A stretch of 64,000 nucleotides of DNA, from the NCBI RefSeq assembly GCF_001544695.2, contig NZ_FCOM02000027.1, positions 39,769 to 103,768 on the forward strand. Direction: 5' to 3'. Position 1 is the stretch's first letter. Each line of letters begins with the position of its first letter. The translations under genes were made by a program, and so were the position numbers. Of the stretch, positions 53,162-62,491 are shown piece after piece. The notes beneath the pieces are model-generated. The model made no database searches. It was not told the DNA's origin and worked only from the letters and a program-made list of their open reading frames with translations. The DNA is from Caballeronia arvi. GTDB taxonomy: Bacteria > Pseudomonadota > Gammaproteobacteria > Burkholderiales > Burkholderiaceae.

Positions 53162-53935
53162 ATGGCTCTCGCAAAACGCATCATTCCCTGTCTCGACGTG
53201 ACCGCTGGCCGCGTCGTGAAGGGCGTCAACTTCGTCGAATTGCGCGACGCGGGCGATCCCGTCGAAATCGCGCGGCGCTACGACGATCAGGGCGCCGATG
53301 AACTCACGTTCCTCGACATCACCGCCACGTCCGATCAACGCGATCTGATCCTGCCGATCATCGAATCGGTGGCGTCGCAGGTGTTCATTCCGCTGACGGT
53401 CGGCGGCGGCGTGCGCGCGGTCGAAGACGTGCGGCGCCTGCTGAACGCGGGCGCGGACAAGATCAGCATGAATTCGTCGGCGGTGGCGAATCCGCAACTC
53501 GTGCGCGACGCGTCGGACAAGCACGGCTCGCAATGCATCGTCGTCGCAATCGATGCGAAACGCGTGTCGGCCGAAGGTGAAGCGCCGCGCTGGGAAGTCT
53601 TCACGCACGGCGGCCGCAAGGCGACCGGCATCGACGCGATCGAATGGGCGCGCAAGATGGCCGAATATGGCGCGGGCGAAATCCTGCTCACCAGCATGGA
53701 CCGTGACGGCACCAAGGCCGGCTTCGACCTGGCGTTGACGCGCGCCGTGTCGGACGCGGTGCCGGTGCCGGTGATCGCGTCGGGCGGTGTCGGCAACTTG
53801 CAGCACCTGGCGGACGGCATCGTCGAAGGTCACGCGGACGCGGTGCTCGCCGCGAGCATTTTCCATTACGGCGAGCACACGATCGGCGAAGCGAAGCGCT
53901 TCATGGCCGATCAGGGCATTTCGGTGAGGACGTAA
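53162..53935 (+). CDS. hisF: Imidazole glycerol phosphate synthase, cyclase subunit HisF
   Basis: Barrel enzyme of 257 residues forming imidazole glycerol phosphate and AICAR with HisH. Catalytic Asp12 in IIPCLDVTAG and the second Asp in IVVAIDAKRV are present. hisI starts 4 bases after its stop. Confidence 0.96.
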   Translation: MALAKRIIPCLDVTAGRVVKGVNFVELRDAGDPVEIARRYDDQGADELTFLDITATSDQRDLILPIIESVASQVFIPLTVGGGVRAVEDVRRLLNAGADKISMNSSAVANPQLVRDASDKHGSQCIVVAIDAKRVSAEGEAPRWEVFTHGGRKATGIDAIEWARKMAEYGAGEILLTSMDRDGTKAGFDLALTRAVSDAVPVPVIASGGVGNLQHLADGIVEGHADAVLAASIFHYGEHTIGEAKRFMADQGISVRT

Positions 53936-53939
53936 GCCG

Positions 53940-54344
53940 ATGAACGCGCAAGCCGACTGGCTCGACAAAGTTAAGTGGGACGCGAACGGCCTCGTGCCGG
54001 TGATCGCGCAGGAAGCATCGACCAACGACGTGCTGATGTTCGCGTGGATGAATCGCGAGGCGCTCGCGAAGACCATCGAACTGAAGCGCGCGGTGTATTT
54101 TTCGCGTTCGCGTCAGCGCCTGTGGTTCAAGGGCGAGGAATCGGGCCACGTGCAGCACGTGCACGACGTGCGCCTCGATTGCGACGAAGACGTCGTGCTG
54201 CTCAAGGTCGAACAGGTGTCGGGTATCGCGTGCCACACCGGACGCCATTCCTGTTTTTTCCAGAAATTCGAAGGCACGGCCGAGAACGGCGAGTGGGTCG
54301 CCGTCGAACCCGTGTTGAAAGACCCAGAAAGCATCTACAAATGA
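53940..54344 (+). CDS. hisI: Phosphoribosyl-AMP cyclohydrolase HisI
   Basis: Monofunctional 134-residue cyclohydrolase, not fused to HisE as in Escherichia coli. Zinc ligands are visible in VRLDCDEDVVLL and GIACHTGRHSCFF. It overlaps hisE in ATGA. Confidence 0.95.
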   Translation: MNAQADWLDKVKWDANGLVPVIAQEASTNDVLMFAWMNREALAKTIELKRAVYFSRSRQRLWFKGEESGHVQHVHDVRLDCDEDVVLLKVEQVSGIACHTGRHSCFFQKFEGTAENGEWVAVEPVLKDPESIYK

Positions 54345-54709
54345 CGCAAGCCACCACGCTGGACACGCTGTTGCGACTCGCCGCGATCATCGACAGCCGC
54401 AAGGGCGGCGATCCGGAACAATCCTACGTTTCCCGACTCTTTCACAAAGGTGACGATGCGATCCTGAAGAAGATCGGCGAGGAAGCGACGGAAGTCGTGC
54501 TCGCCGCGAAGGACGCGCGCCACGGCGGCGCACCGAAAGCACTGGTCAGCGAGGTCGCCGATTTGTGGTTTCATTGTCTCGTGACGCTGTCGCATTTCGA
54601 CCTGAGTCCCGCCGACGTCATCGCCGAACTCGAGCGCCGCGAAGGCTTGTCGGGGATCGAAGAGAAGGCGCTGCGCAAGTCGCGCGAGCGCGAGCAAAAC
54701 GGCGGCTGA
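54341..54709 (+). CDS. hisE: Phosphoribosyl-ATP pyrophosphatase HisE
   Basis: A 122-residue MazG-like all-helical hydrolase acting on the product of HisG. The acidic motif KKIGEEATEVVLAAKD and EVADLWFHCLV carry the Mg-binding Glu and Asp residues. Final his gene; the operon may continue into the genes that follow. Confidence 0.95.
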   Translation: MTQATTLDTLLRLAAIIDSRKGGDPEQSYVSRLFHKGDDAILKKIGEEATEVVLAAKDARHGGAPKALVSEVADLWFHCLVTLSHFDLSPADVIAELERREGLSGIEEKALRKSREREQNGG

Positions 54710-54741
54710 CGAGCGTCTCGCACCCGCGAAGGAGTTAAAGC

Positions 54742-55134
54742 ATGAACCGGCCGTACGAACCCTATCCGCCTGTCGTTCAGAATTCATCCGATCCGGAACG
54801 GCTGCGCAGCATGCGCACGTTCACGCATGTGCTGTACGCGCTGTATGCGGTCTACTGGCTGACGGGCGGACTCACCGGCCTCGTCGCCATCATCCTCAAC
54901 TACGTCAAGCGCAGCGATGCCGAAGGCACGCCGTTCGCGGATCACTTCACCTGGCAGATTCGCACGTTCTGGTGGTCGCTGCTCGGGCACATCGTCGGAT
55001 TCGCCCTGATTTGGGTTTTCGGCCTCGGCTTCCTGATCATCGGCGCGACGTGGGTCTGGACGCTGTATCGGATAATCAAGGGCTGGCTCTTTCTTTACGA
55101 AAGCAAGACGCTCGAACCGACCGCGTGGTTCTAA
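54742..55134 (+). CDS. DUF4870-like small membrane protein
   Basis: A 130-residue protein with about three hydrophobic segments (near 33-55, 79-97, 98-115) and an amphipathic KRSDAEGTPFADHF linker. It matches the DUF4870/YidX-like small membrane proteins found after hisE in Burkholderiaceae. No function is known. Confidence 0.75.
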   Translation: MNRPYEPYPPVVQNSSDPERLRSMRTFTHVLYALYAVYWLTGGLTGLVAIILNYVKRSDAEGTPFADHFTWQIRTFWWSLLGHIVGFALIWVFGLGFLIIGATWVWTLYRIIKGWLFLYESKTLEPTAWF

Positions 55135-55164
55135 TCACATCCGACAACGAAATCCGTCAAGTCC

Positions 55165-55527
55165 ATGAGCCAAGACAACTGTATTTTTTGCCGGATCGCT
55201 TCCGGACAGCTTCCGAGCACGAAAGTCTACGAAGACGATGAATTTGTCGCGTTCAACGACATCAACCCTGCTGCGCCGGTGCATGTGCTGGTGATCCCGC
55301 GGAAGCATATTGAAACACTTTCTCACTGCACAGAAAGTGACAGTCCGCTGCTTGGTAGAATGGTGAGTCTCGTTGGAAGGTTGGCGAAAGACTTGGGTGT
55401 GTCCTACACGGGGGGCGACACGGGCTTTCGCACGGTAATTAATACCGGACCGGGCGGCGGGCAGGAGGTGTATCACATCCACGCGCATTTGTTAGCCGGC
55501 GAGCGCCCGTGGCGCCGAATGGGGTAA
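55165..55527 (+). CDS. HIT family nucleotide hydrolase (HinT-like)
   Basis: A 120-residue histidine-triad protein; HIHAH at 104-108 holds the catalytic histidines and CIFCRIASG at 6-14 is the usual N-terminus. HinT enzymes cleave adenosine phosphoramidates. It lies between the his and tat genes. Confidence 0.93.
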   Translation: MSQDNCIFCRIASGQLPSTKVYEDDEFVAFNDINPAAPVHVLVIPRKHIETLSHCTESDSPLLGRMVSLVGRLAKDLGVSYTGGDTGFRTVINTGPGGGQEVYHIHAHLLAGERPWRRMG

Positions 55528-55594
55528 GCCGCATTTTTGTCGGCATTCTCCTTTCCAATGAAATATTGGGCGAGCAAAATCAATAGTTGAAGCT

Positions 55595-55660
55595 GAGGCG
55601 ATGCCTCGGCCTGGGTCGAAAGGCCGACCTTCCGTCCCCGGTACCCAATTCGGGGCGGAA
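55595..55660 (+). other. Structured leader upstream of tatA
   Basis: Consecutive hairpins can form: GAGGC/GCCTC (55595-55599, 55603-55607); GGCCT/AGGCC (55608-55612, 55621-55625), which competes with GGTCG/CGACC (55614-55618, 55625-55629); and TTCCG-T-CCCCG with CGGGGCGGAA (55630-55640, 55651-55660). The last lies 17 bases before the tatA ATG. No T run follows. Confidence 0.5.
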
Positions 55661-55677
55661 TCACGGAGAGTTTTATC

Positions 55678-55914
55678 ATGGGTTCGTTAAGCATTTGGCA
55701 TTGGTTGATCGTCTTGTTGATCGTGGCGCTCGTCTTCGGCACGAAGAAACTGCGCAATATCGGCGGCGATCTGGGCGGCGCGGTGAAGGGTTTCAAGGAA
55801 GGCATGCGCGATGGCGAAACGCCGGCGAATTCGGCCGATCAGCGCGAACTGCCGCGTAACGGCGCGGTGGACGTCGAAGCGAAGGACAAGTCCCGCTCGG
55901 GCGACTACCGTTAA
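55678..55914 (+). CDS. tatA: Twin-arginine translocase subunit TatA
   Basis: Pore-forming component of the Tat pathway, 78 residues: N-terminal transmembrane helix SIWHWLIVLLIVALVFG, then the FGTKKLRNIGGDLGGAVKGFK amphipathic helix and an acidic tail. It exports folded proteins; MsrP and the Rieske protein PetA encoded here have twin-arginine motifs. Confidence 0.96.
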   Translation: MGSLSIWHWLIVLLIVALVFGTKKLRNIGGDLGGAVKGFKEGMRDGETPANSADQRELPRNGAVDVEAKDKSRSGDYR

Positions 55915-55950
55915 TCCGGCCGCCGACCGCAACCATCCACTTCTCGTTCA

Positions 55951-56481
55951 ATGCTCGATCTCGGTCTGACCAAAATGGCGGTCATCGGCGTCGTGGCGCT
56001 GGTGGTCCTCGGGCCGGAGCGCCTGCCAGGCGTCGCACGCACGGCGGGTGCGCTCTTTGGGCGCGCTCAGCGCTACATCAACGACGTCAAGTCGGAAGTG
56101 GCGCGTGAGATGGAGCTCGACGAGCTGAAGAAAATGCGCACCGAGTTCGAAACGGCGGCGACGAACGTCCAGTCGTCGATTCACGATACGCTCAAGCGCC
56201 ACGAGTCCGAATTGAACGATGCGTGGAAGGAAGGCACGTCGGTCGCGCCGAGCATCGCGGGCGGCGAGACGGAATCCACGGATAGCGCCGCATCGGACAA
56301 GCCTTGGGCCAGCACGCCGTCATCAGCGTCGACCAAGCGCAAGAACTGGCGCGTCAAGCAGAGCGCGATTCCCAACTGGTACAAGCGCACCACCGCGCGC
56401 CGCACGCGGGTTCAGTCGGGCGCGGCGCGCGTCGCTCGCCATACACCCGCCACGCTGCGCCGGCAGACCCGCTTCTTCTGA
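55951..56481 (+). CDS. tatB: Twin-arginine translocase subunit TatB
   Basis: A 176-residue receptor component: one N-terminal helix with the TatB-specific VLGPERLPGVART motif, an amphipathic helix (AQRYINDVKSEVAREMELDELKKM), then a low-complexity, Arg/Lys-rich tail of about 90 residues. Confidence 0.95.
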   Translation: MLDLGLTKMAVIGVVALVVLGPERLPGVARTAGALFGRAQRYINDVKSEVAREMELDELKKMRTEFETAATNVQSSIHDTLKRHESELNDAWKEGTSVAPSIAGGETESTDSAASDKPWASTPSSASTKRKNWRVKQSAIPNWYKRTTARRTRVQSGAARVARHTPATLRRQTRFF

Positions 56482-56531
56482 GCGAGCCGCGCTTCGATCC
56501 CCATTCCTTCCATGATCAACCGAGGGCCGGC

Positions 56532-57308
56532 GTGAGCGACCCGCAACAATCCAAAGAAGAGCCCGTCGAAGAGACGTTCATTTCGCATCTGGTCGAATTG
56601 CGCGATCGCATCATTCGCGCGGGCGCTTCGGTCATCGTCGTGTTCGTCGCGCTGGTGTACTGGGCGCCGGACATCTTCAAACTGCTGGCTCGCCCGCTGA
56701 TGCAAAACCTGCCGGCCGACGGCAAGATGATCGTCACCGACGTCACCGGCTCGTTCTTCGTGCCGATGAAAGTGACAATGCTCGTCGCGTTCGTCATCGC
56801 GCTGCCGTTCGTGCTGTATCAGATCTGGGCGTTCGTCGCGCCGGGCCTGTATCAGCACGAGAAGAAACTCGTCGGGCCGCTCGTGTTCAGCAGCTATTCG
56901 CTGTTCCTGTGCGGCATGGCGTTCGCGTATTTCGTCGTGTTCCCGACTATCTTCCGCGTGATGGCGCATTACAACGCGCCGCTCGGCGCGGAAATGACGA
57001 CGGATATCGACAATTACCTGAGCTTCGTGCTGACGATGTTTATCGCGTTCGGCGTGACGTTTGAGGTGCCGATCGTCGTCGTGCTGCTCGCGCGCATGGG
57101 CGTCGTGTCGATCGCGAAGCTCAAGCAGATTCGTCCATATGTGATCGTCGGCGCTTTCGTGATTTCGGCGGTCGTCACGCCTCCCGATGTCTTCTCGCAG
57201 CTGATTCTCGCGATTCCGCTCGTCATTCTTTATGAGTTGGGCATCATCGCGGCGCGGCTGGTGATCGGCAAGGAACAGATCAAGAGTGAGGAAGCCGCGG
57301 CAGAATAG
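56532..57308 (+). CDS. tatC: Twin-arginine translocase subunit TatC
   Basis: Six-helix core receptor that recognises the RR signal, 258 residues. ETFISHLVELRDRIIRAG, YQIWAFVAPGLYQHEKK and the APLGAEMTTDIDNYLSFVL region with FEVPIVVVLLARMGVV are characteristic. The GTG at 56532 was chosen as start because it places the SHLVELR motif at the usual distance. Confidence 0.95.
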   Translation: MSDPQQSKEEPVEETFISHLVELRDRIIRAGASVIVVFVALVYWAPDIFKLLARPLMQNLPADGKMIVTDVTGSFFVPMKVTMLVAFVIALPFVLYQIWAFVAPGLYQHEKKLVGPLVFSSYSLFLCGMAFAYFVVFPTIFRVMAHYNAPLGAEMTTDIDNYLSFVLTMFIAFGVTFEVPIVVVLLARMGVVSIAKLKQIRPYVIVGAFVISAVVTPPDVFSQLILAIPLVILYELGIIAARLVIGKEQIKSEEAAAE

Positions 57309-57348
57309 CGGTGGCGGGTGCGACTAATTGTCGCGTCGATGAGATACA

Positions 57349-57385
57349 AAAAAGGCAGCTTCGATCCGATCGAAGCTGCCTTTTT
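57349..57385. terminator. Bidirectional terminator tatC / degS-like gene
   Basis: A 17-bp perfect stem: left arm 57349-57365, loop CCG, right arm 57369-57385, A-run and T-run at the ends. It is the longest perfect hairpin seen in the window. Confidence 0.93.
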
Positions 57386-57405
57386 GCTTTCCGGACAGCG
57401 GCGAC

Positions 57406-58629
57406 TTACTCGTCGCTCTGGTCGCCCTGATCGCCGTCTTCATCCGGCATCTGCGGCGCGCGCGGCGGCGCGGGACGTTTGCCGATCATCACGCTGACGT
57501 CGAGTTCCTTGTTCTTGCGCATCAGATGAACCTTCACGGACGTGCCCGGCTTGATCTGCGCGACGACGTTCAAGAGACGCGTCGTATCGGTGATCGTGTC
57601 GTCGTTGATGGACACGAGGATGTCGCCCGGCTTGATGCCCGCCTTGTCCGCCGGGCCGCCCTGCAGCACGCCCGCGACGATCGCGCCGGACTTCTGGTCG
57701 AGCCCGAACGATTCGGCGATTTCAGGTGTCACGTCCTGCGGCTCCACGCCGATCCAGCCGCGCGTCACGGTGCCGGTCGTGATGATGCTTTCCAGCACGC
57801 TGCGCGCGGTCGACACGGGAATCGCGAAGCCGATGCCCAGCGAACCGCCACTGCGCGAATAGATCGCCGTGTTGATGCCGAGCAGATTGCCGTTCACGTC
57901 GACCAATGCGCCGCCCGAATTGCCGGGGTTGATCGCCGCGTCGGTCTGGATGAAGTTTTCGAACGTGTTGATGCCGAGATGATTGCGCCCGAGCGCGCTC
58001 ACGATGCCCATCGTGACCGTCTGACCGACGCCGAACGGATTGCCGATCGCGAGCACGACATCGCCCACGCGCGTCTGATCCATCCGCCCGAGCGTGATGC
58101 TCGGCAGGTTGGTCATGTTGATCTTGAGTACGGCGAGGTCGGTTTCCGGATCGACGCCGATCACCTTTGCGCTCGACGTGCGGCCATCGGCGAGGGCGAC
58201 TTCGATCTGATCCGCACCGTCGACGACATGCTGGTTCGTTAGAATGTAACCTTCCGAGCTGACGATGACACCGGAGCCGAGATTCGACGCCGGCGGCTCG
58301 TCGCTCTTGCGCTTGTTCTTGTCACCGAAGAAGTAGCGGAACAGCGGGTCTTTCGCACGCGGGTCGGGCGGCAGATTGCCGTCCTTGCTGGAGAACACGT
58401 TCACGACGGCCGGCATCGCCTTTTGCGCGCCTTCCGAAAAGGACGACTGGAGCGGTCGCGAGCCGATGCTCGGCGCCACTTCCTGCAATGCGACGATCGG
58501 CTCGGCAAGCTGCTTGCCGAACTGGCCTTGACGTTGGAGCCACTGCGGTTTCAAGGTCGCGATGATGAACATCAGGGCCAAAAGCACGGTGACCGCTTGG
58601 GCAAAAAATAGCCAGAAGCGTCTAAGCAT
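57406..58629 (-). CDS. Membrane-anchored HtrA/DegS-like serine protease
   Basis: A 407-residue periplasmic protease with an N-terminal anchor (about 5-24), a trypsin-like domain with catalytic triad His134 (TNQHVV), Asp164 (TDLAV) and Ser238 (GNSGGAL), and a single PDZ domain (about 285-375). One PDZ and an uncleaved anchor make it DegS/AlgW-like, the type that senses unfolded outer-membrane proteins and starts the sigma-E response; several beta-proteobacterial members are annotated as Do or DegQ. The C-terminus is rich in Asp, Glu and Gln (DEDGDQGDQSDE). It lies divergent from the nif3-like gene. Confidence 0.88.
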   Translation of the reverse strand: MLRRFWLFFAQAVTVLLALMFIIATLKPQWLQRQGQFGKQLAEPIVALQEVAPSIGSRPLQSSFSEGAQKAMPAVVNVFSSKDGNLPPDPRAKDPLFRYFFGDKNKRKSDEPPASNLGSGVIVSSEGYILTNQHVVDGADQIEVALADGRTSSAKVIGVDPETDLAVLKINMTNLPSITLGRMDQTRVGDVVLAIGNPFGVGQTVTMGIVSALGRNHLGINTFENFIQTDAAINPGNSGGALVDVNGNLLGINTAIYSRSGGSLGIGFAIPVSTARSVLESIITTGTVTRGWIGVEPQDVTPEIAESFGLDQKSGAIVAGVLQGGPADKAGIKPGDILVSINDDTITDTTRLLNVVAQIKPGTSVKVHLMRKNKELDVSVMIGKRPAPPRAPQMPDEDGDQGDQSDE

Positions 58630-58649
58630 TTAAAGGGATAGAGGATTTC

Positions 58650-59396
58650 ATGGATCGGATCGAACTCGAATTGTATCTGAACAATCTGCTGGAAATCGGC
58701 CGCTTCAAGGACTATTGCCCGAACGGTCTGCAGGTTGAAGGCGCGCGGCGCGTGCGCAAGATCGCGACCGGCGTGACAGCGTCGCTGGCCTTTCTGGAAG
58801 CCGCTGTGGAGTGGGGCGCGGATACCGTGCTCGTGCATCACGGCTACTTCTGGCGCAACGAGGCGCCGCAGATCACGGGCCGCAAGCATCGACGGCTGCG
58901 CACGCTGATCGCCAACGACATCAATCTTTTTGCCTATCATCTTCCGCTCGACTCGCATCCGGAGTTGGGCAACAACGCGCAGATCGGCGCGCGGCTCGGC
59001 CTGATCGCGGACGCCCGTTTTGCCGATCAGGACCTCGGCTGGGTCGCGACGCTCGGCATGCCGCTCCCGCTCGAGCATTTCAGCGCGATGGTCGAAAACG
59101 CGCTCGGCCGAAAGCCGCTCGTGTTCGGCGATACGGACAAGGAACTGCGTCGCGTCGCGTGGTGCACCGGCGGCGCGCAAGGCTACTTCGAAGAAGCCAT
59201 CGCGGCTGGCGCGGACGTTTATCTCAGCGGCGAAGTCTCCGAGCAGACCATGCACATCGCAGCGGAATCGGGCGTCGCGTACATCGCGGCCGGCCATCAC
59301 GCGACGGAGTGCTACGGTGTGCAGGCAGTGGGTGCGCATCTATCGGAGCAATTCGATCTCGAACATCTTTTTATCGATGTCGATAATCCGGTTTAA
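58650..59396 (+). CDS. Nif3-like dinuclear metal-centre protein (YbgI-like)
   Basis: A 248-residue NIF3/YbgI/DUF34 protein. Metal ligands are suggested by VLVHHGYFWR, YHLPLDSHPELGNN and the C-terminal AGHHATECYGVQAVG. Reported links include GTP cyclohydrolase-like and metal-insertion activity; the biological role is unsettled. Confidence 0.9.
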   Translation: MDRIELELYLNNLLEIGRFKDYCPNGLQVEGARRVRKIATGVTASLAFLEAAVEWGADTVLVHHGYFWRNEAPQITGRKHRRLRTLIANDINLFAYHLPLDSHPELGNNAQIGARLGLIADARFADQDLGWVATLGMPLPLEHFSAMVENALGRKPLVFGDTDKELRRVAWCTGGAQGYFEEAIAAGADVYLSGEVSEQTMHIAAESGVAYIAAGHHATECYGVQAVGAHLSEQFDLEHLFIDVDNPV

Positions 59397-59497
59397 TGCA
59401 CCATTAAGCCCGTTCGGCGATTATTGACGCTGGCAGTCGGCTTAAATGAACGCTTCATGAGATTGCGCGAAAAACGTGGGGAAAACCCTGAAGCATC

Positions 59498-59518
59498 AAT
59501 CACTTCGAGTGATTTTTG
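59498..59518 (+). terminator. Terminator after the nif3-like gene
   Basis: AATCACT (59498-59504) pairs with AGTGATT (59508-59514), loop TCG, followed by TTT. About 100 bases beyond the stop; petABC must have its own promoter in the remaining 100 bases, where TTGTAA near 59530 is a possible -35. Confidence 0.75.
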
Positions 59519-59614
59519 CTAGTCGGCCCTTGTAAATGCCAACTCCATTCGCGCACACTAGCGGCGGAACAACTGATGTGACGGTATAAATCCAACTCAG
59601 AAGTGGGGCGTGTG

Positions 59615-60235
59615 ATGCGAGACAAGGAAGAAAAACGCGTCGACGGCGGCCGCCGTACCTGGCTGATTGCGACGACCGTAACAGGCGGAATCGGAGGTGT
59701 GGCGACGCTGGTTCCGTTCGTAGGCTCGTTTGCACCATCCGCGAAGGCCAAGGCGGCGGGCGCGCCCGTCGAGGTCGATATCAGCGGACTCAAGCCCGGC
59801 GACATGATGACCGTCGCCTGGCGCGGCAAACCGGTGTGGATCGTGAATCGCACCGACGAGATGCTGGCCGACGTCAAGAAGGCCGACAATGAAGTGGCCG
59901 ACCCGCAATCGAAGATGGAATTCTCGATGCCGTTGCCGGAGTACTGCAACAACGAGTTCCGTTCGCGTGCCGATCACAAGAACATTTTCGTGGCGGTTGC
60001 CGTGTGCACGCATCTGGGCTGCACGCCGACGCCGCGCTTCACCGAAGGTCCTCAACCCAATCTCCCCGATAACTGGCCGGGCGGCTTCCTTTGCCCGTGC
60101 CACGGCTCGACCTACGACATGGCCGGCCGCGTCTTCAAGAACAAGCCCGCGCCGCAGAATCTGGACATTCCGCCGTTCATGTTCACTTCCGCGACGCAAC
60201 TCGTGATCGGCAAGGACGAAAAGGGAGAGGCGTAA
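59615..60235 (+). CDS. petA: Ubiquinol-cytochrome c reductase iron-sulfur (Rieske) subunit
   Basis: Rieske subunit of the bc1 complex, 206 residues. The 2Fe-2S ligands are Cys131-His133 (CTHLGC, disulfide Cys136) and Cys160-His163 (CPCHGS, disulfide Cys162). The N-terminus has GGRRTWLIAT, a Tat signal anchor (about 11-34). ATG at 59615 has GGGG 6 bases upstream; a GTG at 59603 is an alternative. petB begins directly after its stop. Confidence 0.95.
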   Translation: MRDKEEKRVDGGRRTWLIATTVTGGIGGVATLVPFVGSFAPSAKAKAAGAPVEVDISGLKPGDMMTVAWRGKPVWIVNRTDEMLADVKKADNEVADPQSKMEFSMPLPEYCNNEFRSRADHKNIFVAVAVCTHLGCTPTPRFTEGPQPNLPDNWPGGFLCPCHGSTYDMAGRVFKNKPAPQNLDIPPFMFTSATQLVIGKDEKGEA

Positions 60236-61618
60236 ATGGCGACCGCAGAAAAGGAAGTCGAGACGACGGGACTGGTCGGCTGGATCGACCGTCGCTTCCC
60301 GATGACGTCGACGTGGAAGAAACACGTCTCCGAATACTACGCGCCGAAGAACTTCAACTTCTGGTACTTCTTCGGCTCGCTCGCGCTGCTGGTGCTGGTC
60401 AACCAGATCGTCACGGGCATTTTTCTCACGATGAACTACAAGCCCGATGCGACGCTCGCGTTCGCATCGGTCGAGTACATCATGCGCGAGGTGCCGTGGG
60501 GCTGGCTCATCCGCTACATGCATTCGACAGGCGCGTCGATGTTCTTCGTCGTCGTCTACCTGCACATGTTCCGTGGATTGATGTACGGCTCGTACCGCAA
60601 GCCGCGTGAACTCGTGTGGGTCTTCGGTTGCGCGATCTTCCTATGCCTCATGGCCGAGGCGTTCTTCGGCTATCTGCTGCCGTGGGGGCAGATGTCGTTC
60701 TGGGGCGCGCAGGTGATCGTGAACCTGTTCTCCGCGATTCCGTTCATCGGCCCGGATCTGTCGCTGTGGATTCGCGGCGATTACGTCGTGTCGGATGTCA
60801 CGCTGAACCGCTTCTTCGCGTTCCACGTGATCGCGATTCCGCTCGTGCTGATCGGGCTCGTGGTCGCGCATCTGGTCGCGCTGCATGAAGTCGGCTCGAA
60901 CAATCCCGATGGCATCGAGATCAAGGCTAAGAAGGACGCGAACGGCATTCCGCTCGACGGCATTCCGTTCCATCCGTACTACTCGGTGCACGACTTCATG
61001 GGCGTGTGCGTGTTTCTGCTGATCTTCGCGGCGATCATCTTTTTCGCGCCGGAGATGGGTGGCTACTTCCTCGAAGCGAACAACTTCGTGCCGGCCAACC
61101 CGCTGCAGACGCCGCCTGAAATCGCGCCGGTGTGGTACTTCACGGCGTTCTACGCGATGCTCCGCGCGACGACCGATCCGTTCAAGATCGTGCTGATGAT
61201 CGTCATCGCGGCGCTTGCCCTGCTCGCGCTCGTGCGCGCGCGCGGCAAGTGGCGGCTCGGCCTGCCGGTGCTCGCCGTGCTGGTGCTGATCTTCATGGCG
61301 CTGACGGAATCGAAGTTCTGGGGCGTGGTCGTGATGGGCACGGCGGTGGTTTCGCTGTTTTTCCTGCCGTGGCTGGACAGGAGCCCGGTGAAGTCGATTC
61401 GCTATCGGCCGCTGTTCCACAAGGTCTTCTACGCGATTTTCGTGTTCGCGTTCCTGATGCTCGGATTTTTGGGCACGCGACCGCCATCGCCGGCCGCGAC
61501 GCTGATTGCGCAGATCTGCGCGCTGATCTACTTCGCATTCTTCCTCGGCATGCCTTTCTGGACGCCGCGCGGCAAGTTCAAGACGCCGCCCGAGCGAGTG
61601 CACTACAAACCTCACTGA
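60236..61618 (+). CDS. petB: Cytochrome b of the bc1 complex
   Basis: A 460-residue, eight-helix di-haem protein that oxidises ubiquinol. Haem-ligand histidines appear in IRYMHSTGASMFFVVVYLH and in FFAFHVIAIPLVLIGLVVAH; the PEWY-type Qo loop is seen as PPEIAPVWYFTAFYAM. Same operon as petA and petC. Confidence 0.96.
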   Translation: MATAEKEVETTGLVGWIDRRFPMTSTWKKHVSEYYAPKNFNFWYFFGSLALLVLVNQIVTGIFLTMNYKPDATLAFASVEYIMREVPWGWLIRYMHSTGASMFFVVVYLHMFRGLMYGSYRKPRELVWVFGCAIFLCLMAEAFFGYLLPWGQMSFWGAQVIVNLFSAIPFIGPDLSLWIRGDYVVSDVTLNRFFAFHVIAIPLVLIGLVVAHLVALHEVGSNNPDGIEIKAKKDANGIPLDGIPFHPYYSVHDFMGVCVFLLIFAAIIFFAPEMGGYFLEANNFVPANPLQTPPEIAPVWYFTAFYAMLRATTDPFKIVLMIVIAALALLALVRARGKWRLGLPVLAVLVLIFMALTESKFWGVVVMGTAVVSLFFLPWLDRSPVKSIRYRPLFHKVFYAIFVFAFLMLGFLGTRPPSPAATLIAQICALIYFAFFLGMPFWTPRGKFKTPPERVHYKPH

Positions 61619-61641
61619 GCGCACGTCCGGAGACAAATACG

Positions 61642-62397
61642 ATGAAAAAATGGCTCTCTGCAATATCGATCATCGCCGCGGTGCTGTTCGCGTTCGCCGC
61701 GGCGCCCGTGCAGGCGGAGGAAGAAGCGGTGCTCGACCGCGCGCCCGATAGCTCGGACAATCTCGCGTCTCTGCAGCACGGCGCGCAAATCTTTGTAAAC
61801 TACTGCCTGAACTGCCACAGCGCGAATCTGATGCGGTACAACCGGCTGACCGATCTCGGCATCAGTGAGAAGCAGATCCAGGACAATCTGCTGTTTTCGA
61901 CGGACAAAGTCGGCAACACGATGTCCATCGCGATGCGCCCGGAAGACGCGAAAGCGTGGTTCGGTGCGTCGCCGCCGGATTTGTCGGTCGAGGCGCGGGC
62001 GCGCGGCAAGGATTGGCTCTATACGTACTTGCGGAGTTTCTACCGCGATCCGACGCGGCCGACCGGCTGGAACAATCGCGTGTACGAAAATGTCGGGATG
62101 CCGCACGTGCTCTGGACGCTCCAGGGTATCCGGGACGCCAAATTCGAGACCGACACGGACGAGCACACCGGCGAAAAGGTAAAAAGGTTCGTCGGTTACA
62201 CTCAGGTTACGCCTGGTGCCATGTCATCCGTGGATTATGATTCGAGTGTGGCCGATCTCGTTTCGTACATGTCGTGGATGTCGGAACCCGCGCAGCAGAC
62301 GCGCAAGCGGCTCGGCGTCTGGGTTCTGCTGTTCCTGGCGCTATTGAGTTTCCTCGCGTGGCGCCTGAACGCGGCATACTGGAAAGATATCAAATAG
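61642..62397 (+). CDS. petC: Cytochrome c1
   Basis: A 251-residue c-type cytochrome with signal peptide (ending AQA near residue 25), haem site CLNCH at 55-59, axial Met probably in VYENVGMPHVLW, and a C-terminal membrane anchor WVLLFLALLSFLAWRLN. Haem is attached by the CcsBA system encoded at 1.3-4.7 kb. Confidence 0.95.
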   Translation: MKKWLSAISIIAAVLFAFAAAPVQAEEEAVLDRAPDSSDNLASLQHGAQIFVNYCLNCHSANLMRYNRLTDLGISEKQIQDNLLFSTDKVGNTMSIAMRPEDAKAWFGASPPDLSVEARARGKDWLYTYLRSFYRDPTRPTGWNNRVYENVGMPHVLWTLQGIRDAKFETDTDEHTGEKVKRFVGYTQVTPGAMSSVDYDSSVADLVSYMSWMSEPAQQTRKRLGVWVLLFLALLSFLAWRLNAAYWKDIK

Positions 62398-62491
62398 CGC
62401 GCCCTCGACGGCGTGGGTCGGCGCGACGGCGTTCCCCGGAAAGGGAGCGTCGCGGCCGGCCCTTCGAGTTTACTGAAGGAACTTTAAAAAC

